Below are positions 59,622-64,000 of a stretch of DNA of 64,000 bases, piece by piece; the first letter of the stretch is position 1, and every line of letters begins with the position of its first letter. The stretch covers positions 4,588,001 through 4,652,000 of the forward strand of contig NC_016818.1 of assembly GCF_000241955.1 (NCBI RefSeq). The letters run 5' to 3'. Source of the DNA: Rahnella aquatilis CIP 78.65 = ATCC 33071. Its GTDB lineage: Bacteria; Pseudomonadota; Gammaproteobacteria; Enterobacterales; Enterobacteriaceae. The position numbers and the translations under genes were made by a program. The notes beneath the pieces are model-generated. The model searched no databases, had not been told where the DNA came from, and saw nothing but the letters and a program-made list of their open reading frames with translations.

Positions 59622-60700
59622 GATGTTTCTCCTGCCGCCAGCAATAATGCCTGTTGCCAGCCCGCAATGTAATTTGGGTTGAAGAAAGCAATATTTTCCC
59701 GGTCCGTATTCAGCAACTGACGGCGCGCTTCAGCCACGGTTCGGGCATCAAGTGCGTCACCGTAAAACAGTACCGGCAGATGTTGTTCTGCTAAATCCTG
59801 CCAGAACGGGTTCTGACGGCTGACCACAAACGGCACACCAAACTGAATCAGCAGACACTGCGTGCCGATACCCTGCTGTCGGTCAAAAATAAAATATCCC
59901 AGCGAGCAGCCGCGCAGCACATCGAGATATTCCGCAAAAGGCATCGAGCCAGTCATCAGCTCAACGTTCTCTGCCGCAAACAGTTTGAGCGCTTCACTGC
60001 GAACCTGGTCGATATACGCGTCATTATGGGCCGGATAGCCCATGGGGATAATCACCCGGATATCGGCACCAAACTGCTGATGCAACGCACGCAGCGCTTC
60101 AATATGGCGGTTACTGCGATCGCCGGAATTGCCGACCAGCACCGTCATCGGCCCTGCCGGTTCAGGCTGATCGGCCGGAAGTGTCAGCGCCGGATCCATG
60201 CGTGTCGGGAAATATAATAATGAGGACGGTACGCGCGGATGTCGCCGATGGAAATGAATCAGATCACCACGTGTGGCGAAAACATGGCCGATACGCCCCT
60301 GAGCCAGACGCCTTAAAAAATAGAACAGTCGAAATTTCAGTCCGCCTGCCGATTCATAAAGATCAGCACCCCAGATGTGCCAGCTGGCCTGTTGCGATTT
60401 AATTTTGCCGGTCAGCAGCGCCAGCCAGAGTGTCGGGTTGAACTGGCCATGGAAGAAGACGTGATGTGTGCGATCCTGCGCGCGCGAAATAACCGCATCG
60501 GCCAGCGATTTTTTATCCGGATAAACACGAATATCCAGACGTGTGAATTCAGCAAATGCTGATGCATCTGCTGCCGCCACCATAAAATGATAAATCAGCT
60601 TTTCAGGCGCGCATTCGGCCAGAACATCATTAAAAAAGCGCAGCACGGTGACATTATGGTGGGGAATGTCAGATCCCAAAACGTGAATCAGCGTTGTCAT
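59618..60700 (-). CDS. wecF: TDP-Fuc4NAc transferase WecF (RffT)
   Basis: Glycosyltransferase of 360 residues adding 4-acetamidofucose to ECA lipid II. Begins [15 protein letters not shown] and carries family blocks [14 protein letters not shown] and [17 protein letters not shown]. Overlaps wzxE and wzyE by four bases each. Confidence 0.95.
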   Translation of the reverse strand: MTTLIHVLGSDIPHHNVTVLRFFNDVLAECAPEKLIYHFMVAAADASAFAEFTRLDIRVYPDKKSLADAVISRAQDRTHHVFFHGQFNPTLWLALLTGKIKSQQASWHIWGADLYESAGGLKFRLFYFLRRLAQGRIGHVFATRGDLIHFHRRHPRVPSSLLYFPTRMDPALTLPADQPEPAGPMTVLVGNSGDRSNRHIEALRALHQQFGADIRVIIPMGYPAHNDAYIDQVRSEALKLFAAENVELMTGSMPFAEYLDVLRGCSLGYFIFDRQQGIGTQCLLIQFGVPFVVSRQNPFWQDLAEQHLPVLFYGDALDARTVAEARRQLLNTDRENIAFFNPNYIAGWQQALLLAAGETS

Positions 60701-61947
60701 GCTCGTCTACGATAAATAACAAATACGGTACAGCACACGGCGAAGTAGACGACATACGTCGCCATATACGCTTGCGCGGCGCCAAGAGAACCCCGTATCG
60801 GGATCAACCAATGTGAAAAACCCGTCAGTAACGCAAACTGGCTGATTTCAGTCAGTACGTAAAAGCGCAGAGATGCTCTCGCAATCACCAGATAGCCAAA
60901 AACATACGAGCCGACTTTGAGTACATCACCGACTAACTGCCAGGCGAACAAATCGCGCATAGCGATAAATTGTTTTGAAAACAGTAGCCAGATGGCGAAG
61001 TCGCGCAACAGCCAGACAGTAAAGCTGACAGCAGCCACGGCGGGCAGAACAAATTTTAATGACTTAATGATTTCACGCGAGACATCGCGTTTATCGGTCA
61101 TGCGCGATAACGTCGGCAATAAATACACGCTGAAAGAGGCGGTGATAAATTGTAAATAGGCATCGGAAATACTGCTGACGCCCTGCCAGATCCCCACATC
61201 CTTCCAGCTGTAATGTTCCGCCAGCAGATTTCGCATCATCACATACGCCACCGGCAACGTGACAGAGGTGATCAGCGCCATCAGGGTAAATTTTCCCAAA
61301 TGGCTGGCAATAAAACGATCCCAGCCCGGTTTTAAGTAAGCCAGCGGGAAGAGTCTTCGCCGCCACAACATACCGCCCGCAGGCAGGATTACCAGCGCAG
61401 GCACCAGCGCCAGCCCGGCCAGCGCGCCTTCATAGCCACCCAGTTTGAAACACAACAGATAGGCCAGTAACCCCATCAGACTGCCGCCAGTCACGGCCAG
61501 CGCATTACCCATCGCATCACGATAACCTTTCAGGATAGCCTGAAAATAGTTGGCGTAAGCAATGCCCATCTGGATAAATGCCACGGCCCGGACAACAGCC
61601 TGATAGCGATCGTGTCCGAACAGCCCGACACTGATGGGCCCGGCGGCCAGCAGAAAGAGGGCGGCCAGCAGCGTCGAGAAACCCAAAATCAGCGAAGACG
61701 ACGTGCCGAGCACGGCTTTAAGCCGCTCAGGATCCTGATGATGTTCGGCAACGTATTTGGTAATACCGTTGAAAATACCGGCACCGGACAGCACGCCAAG
61801 TACGGTCACCAGCTGGCGGAAATTTCCTGCCTGCCCCACGCCGTCAGGGCCGAACGTCACGGCCAGTAATTTCACCACCAGCAACCCGGCACCAATTTTA
61901 ATCAGCGTGGAACCGGCGGTCCAGACTGATGCTTTTGCCAGCGACAT
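60697..61947 (-). CDS. wzxE: ECA lipid III flippase WzxE
   Basis: MOP-family flippase, 416 residues with twelve predicted helices, moving undecaprenyl-linked ECA repeat units across the inner membrane. N-terminus [20 protein letters not shown] matches the family. Directly follows wecE. Confidence 0.95.
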   Translation of the reverse strand: MSLAKASVWTAGSTLIKIGAGLLVVKLLAVTFGPDGVGQAGNFRQLVTVLGVLSGAGIFNGITKYVAEHHQDPERLKAVLGTSSSLILGFSTLLAALFLLAAGPISVGLFGHDRYQAVVRAVAFIQMGIAYANYFQAILKGYRDAMGNALAVTGGSLMGLLAYLLCFKLGGYEGALAGLALVPALVILPAGGMLWRRRLFPLAYLKPGWDRFIASHLGKFTLMALITSVTLPVAYVMMRNLLAEHYSWKDVGIWQGVSSISDAYLQFITASFSVYLLPTLSRMTDKRDVSREIIKSLKFVLPAVAAVSFTVWLLRDFAIWLLFSKQFIAMRDLFAWQLVGDVLKVGSYVFGYLVIARASLRFYVLTEISQFALLTGFSHWLIPIRGSLGAAQAYMATYVVYFAVCCTVFVIYRRRA

Positions 61948-61948
61948 A

Positions 61949-63079
61949 TCAGGCGAAATATTGCAGCATGGCCGTAATCACTGCGCGCTGCGTGTCATCG
62001 GTCATGTTATAGAACAACGGCAGGCGCACCAGACGCTCACTCTCTTTTGTCGTGAAACGATCGACACCCGCGAAACGACCAAAATCTTCGCCCGCCGGAC
62101 AGGCATGCAGTGGAATGTAATGGAATACGGTGAGAATATCGGCCGCTTTCATGTGACGAATAAAGGCATCGCGGTCTTCGATATCGTTCAGACGCACATA
62201 GAACATATGGGCGTTTTGCACACAATCTTGTGGAACCGAAGGCAACTGAATGCGGCCTGCGTCGGCCAGATCCTGCAACGCTTCGTAATACTGATTCCAG
62301 ATTGCCAGACGGCGCTGGTTAATCTTTTCAGCCGCATCCAGATTTCCCCACAGATACGCGGCCTGCAAATCGGACATCAGATAGCTGGAACCAATGTCGC
62401 GCCAGGTATATTTATCCACCTGACCGCGGAAGAACTGGCTACGGTTAGTGCCTTTTTCACGAATGATTTCCGCACGGTCAATCAGCTTCGCGTCGTTAAT
62501 CAGCGTGGCACCGCCTTCACCGCCTGCGGTGTAATTCTTGGTTTCATGGAAACTGAAACAACCGATATGGCCGATAGTGCCCAGTGCTTTGCCTTTGTAA
62601 GCCGACATCACGCCCTGCGCGGCATCTTCTACCACAAACAGATGATGCTTTTCGGCAAGCGCCATAATAGTGTCCATTTCACAGGCCACGCCCGCATAAT
62701 GTACCGGCACAATCACTTTCGTTTTCTCCGTGATAGCCGCTTCAATCAGGGTTTCATCAATATTCAGGGTATCCGGGCGGACATCCACAAACACGATTTT
62801 CGCGCCGCGTAAAACGAAGGCATTAGCCGTCGAAACAAACGTGAAGCTCGGCATAATCACTTCGTCGCCGGGCTGAATATCCAGCAGCAACGCGGCCATT
62901 TCCAGCGATGCTGTACAGGACGGCGTCAGTAAAACTTTCGGGCAGTTAAAACGCTGTTCAAACCATTTCTGGCAGCGCAGGGTAAACCCGCCGTCACCGC
63001 ACAGTTTGCCGCTGTTCATCGCCTCGCGCATGAAATCAATTTCAGTACCCACAATCGGTGGCGCATTAAAAGGGATCAT
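61949..63079 (-). CDS. wecE: dTDP-4-amino-4,6-dideoxygalactose transaminase WecE (RffA)
   Basis: PLP-dependent aminotransferase of the DegT/DnrJ/EryC1 family, 376 residues, making TDP-Fuc4N for ECA. PLP lysine in FHETKNYTAGGEGG. Start at 63079 (MIPFNAPPIVG) behind AGGTGAAACG; an upstream in-frame ATG (63124) lies inside wecD. Confidence 0.96.
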   Translation of the reverse strand: MIPFNAPPIVGTEIDFMREAMNSGKLCGDGGFTLRCQKWFEQRFNCPKVLLTPSCTASLEMAALLLDIQPGDEVIMPSFTFVSTANAFVLRGAKIVFVDVRPDTLNIDETLIEAAITEKTKVIVPVHYAGVACEMDTIMALAEKHHLFVVEDAAQGVMSAYKGKALGTIGHIGCFSFHETKNYTAGGEGGATLINDAKLIDRAEIIREKGTNRSQFFRGQVDKYTWRDIGSSYLMSDLQAAYLWGNLDAAEKINQRRLAIWNQYYEALQDLADAGRIQLPSVPQDCVQNAHMFYVRLNDIEDRDAFIRHMKAADILTVFHYIPLHACPAGEDFGRFAGVDRFTTKESERLVRLPLFYNMTDDTQRAVITAMLQYFA

Positions 63080-63083
63080 CGTT

Positions 63084-63794
63084 TCACCTGTACAACCAGT
63101 ACGCCGAGCGCATGACTTTGCCACCGCTGGCGAGATAAAGATTTAAGGCCGCGATATTGCCGGTTTGCGTGGCGACATACATTCGCGACACGCCCTGTTC
63201 AGCACACCATTTTTTCGCAGCCGCCATTAACTTTTTGCCCACTCCCTGCCCCTGATATTCCGGTCTGACAGCCAGCAGGCCAATTCTTGCTTCGTCTTGT
63301 GAAATACGACGCAAGGTGACAAAACCGAGCGCATTGCCCTGCTCGTCATCGGCCCAAAGACAAAGATGGTCGAACGTACCCAGCACCGCCTTTTCCGCCC
63401 ACATCGCATAGAAACGGGCACTGTCATCAGGCTGATACCAGGGCGCACGAAAACGACTGAGATGAAAAGCCTGACGGGCAATCGCGGTCACATCCGCAAT
63501 ATTGTCCGGCACCGCCAGACGCCCGGCCGTCAGCGCATTATCTTGCATCGTCACCGCGACACAAATGTCCGTTTCACCTTCTGCCAGCCGGAAACCCAGC
63601 GCAGAAAGTGCATCCAGCGTGTGCGTTTGTGACGCATCCACTTTCGCCTGCACCAGCGCATATTGTCCCAGTATCTGCGGCGTGATTTTCCCCGCTGAGG
63701 CATCAGGCGTCAGACGCGCACTGTTGAGCTGGAAGAAATCACTCTCCCAGACCAGCGGTTCAAGCACGCCGCGCAATGACCGATTTATCGCCAT
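63084..63794 (-). CDS. wecD: dTDP-fucosamine acetyltransferase WecD (RffC)
   Basis: GNAT acetyltransferase of 236 residues that acetylates TDP-Fuc4N. Acetyl-CoA loop RPEYQGQGVGKKL, C-terminal MRSAYWLYR. Start at 63794 (MAINRSLRGVL) overlaps the wecC stop by 10 bp. In E. coli rffG and rffH separate wecC and wecD; here they do not. Confidence 0.95.
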   Translation of the reverse strand: MAINRSLRGVLEPLVWESDFFQLNSARLTPDASAGKITPQILGQYALVQAKVDASQTHTLDALSALGFRLAEGETDICVAVTMQDNALTAGRLAVPDNIADVTAIARQAFHLSRFRAPWYQPDDSARFYAMWAEKAVLGTFDHLCLWADDEQGNALGFVTLRRISQDEARIGLLAVRPEYQGQGVGKKLMAAAKKWCAEQGVSRMYVATQTGNIAALNLYLASGGKVMRSAYWLYR

Positions 63795-64000
63795 ACGCCT
63801 TTGGTATCCACAATCCATGACTGCCGGACCTGATCGGCGGGGATCGCTTTAAACGGTTTATGATCGACCAACATCACCAACAGATCGGCTTCTGCCAGCG
63901 CGCGATCAAGCGGTTGTAACGTCACGTTGTCCGCGAGAGAAGCAGGAAGCTGACGCACATTAGGCTCAACCACCCACGTTTCTCCGGCGTGCCAGCCCGC
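63785..64000 (-). CDS. wecC: UDP-ManNAc dehydrogenase WecC, C-terminal part
   Basis: The last 71 codons of WecC, including LVMLVDHKPFKAI and the terminal VDTKGVWR, which match the UDP-ManNAc dehydrogenase C-terminus. The rest lies beyond the right edge. Ends in TAA overlapping wecD. Confidence 0.88.
   Translation of the reverse strand, partial: AGWHAGETWVVEPNVRQLPASLADNVTLQPLDRALAEADLLVMLVDHKPFKAIPADQVRQSWIVDTKGVWR

Noticed and set aside
61757..62812. 351-codon plus-strand frame over wzxE/wecE
   Set aside because: Crosses two well-supported genes on the other strand and has no homologue-like features.

Overview
The window is a chromosomal piece of an enterobacterium, most likely Yersiniaceae and Rahnella-like. 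This rests on near-identity of the housekeeping proteins to Escherichia/Yersinia orthologues, conserved gene orders (ftsX-ftsE-ftsY/rsmD, dapF-yigA-xerC-yigB-uvrD, cyaA/hemCDXY, the argX-hisR-leuT-proM type tRNA cluster, the enterobacterial common antigen operon) and the species-variable loci between them. The genus is an inference from gene content only.

Layout. (1) 1-8961: conserved block with partial ftsX, ftsE, ftsY, rsmD, yhhL, yhhN, zntA, tusA, yhhQ and dcrB. A preQ1-I-like riboswitch lies just before yhhQ and a MerR/ZntR-type promoter with a 20-bp spacer lies before zntA. (2) 8983-10267: AT-rich islet with two unrecognised overlapping genes, bracketed by two near-identical copies of the dcrB terminator. 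(3) 10450-11802: glpT. (4) 11852-24787: a carbohydrate locus. A minus-strand group (LacI-type regulator, phosphomannomutase, MalK-like ATPase) faces a plus-strand operon (lipoprotein binding protein, two ABC permeases, GH13 alpha-glucosidase-like enzyme, GH130-type mannoside phosphorylase, DUF1861/MTP-1-type protein, OmpG-like porin, secreted alpha/alpha-toroid-like protein). (5) 25041-30806: a damaged two-partner secretion (CdiB/CdiA-like) locus with a frameshifted tpsB, a tpsA with an apparent internal deletion, a C-terminal module with a small overlapping membrane-protein gene, and an orphan tpsA scrap. (6) 30815-54503: conserved block of yigL, pldB, rhtB, rhtC, recQ, pldA, yigI, rarD, an AbrB-family gene, corA with a leader peptide candidate, a WbuC-type cupin, uvrD, yigB, xerC, yigA, dapF, lptM, cyaA and hemCDXY. 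(7) 55270-55739: tRNA-Pro, -Leu, -His and -Arg on the minus strand, with a duplicated tRNA-Pro 3' end. (8) 55882-64000: the thrP (yifK) permease and the 3' part of the enterobacterial common antigen operon (wecG, wzyE, wecF, wzxE, wecE, wecD, end of wecC).

How it works together. The most interesting region is the sugar locus. GH130 phosphorylases release alpha-mannose 1-phosphate, and a phosphomannomutase is encoded beside the regulator, so a full path can be drawn: OmpG-like porin, periplasmic processing, ABC import, cleavage by GH13 and GH130/DUF1861 enzymes, Man-1-P, Man-6-P, glycolysis. The arrangement parallels the E. coli ycjM-W/ompG system but with mannose-1-P chemistry. To my knowledge this combination has no described function; substrate and linkage are inference. 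A palindromic operator and a CRP-like site sit between the two divergent groups.
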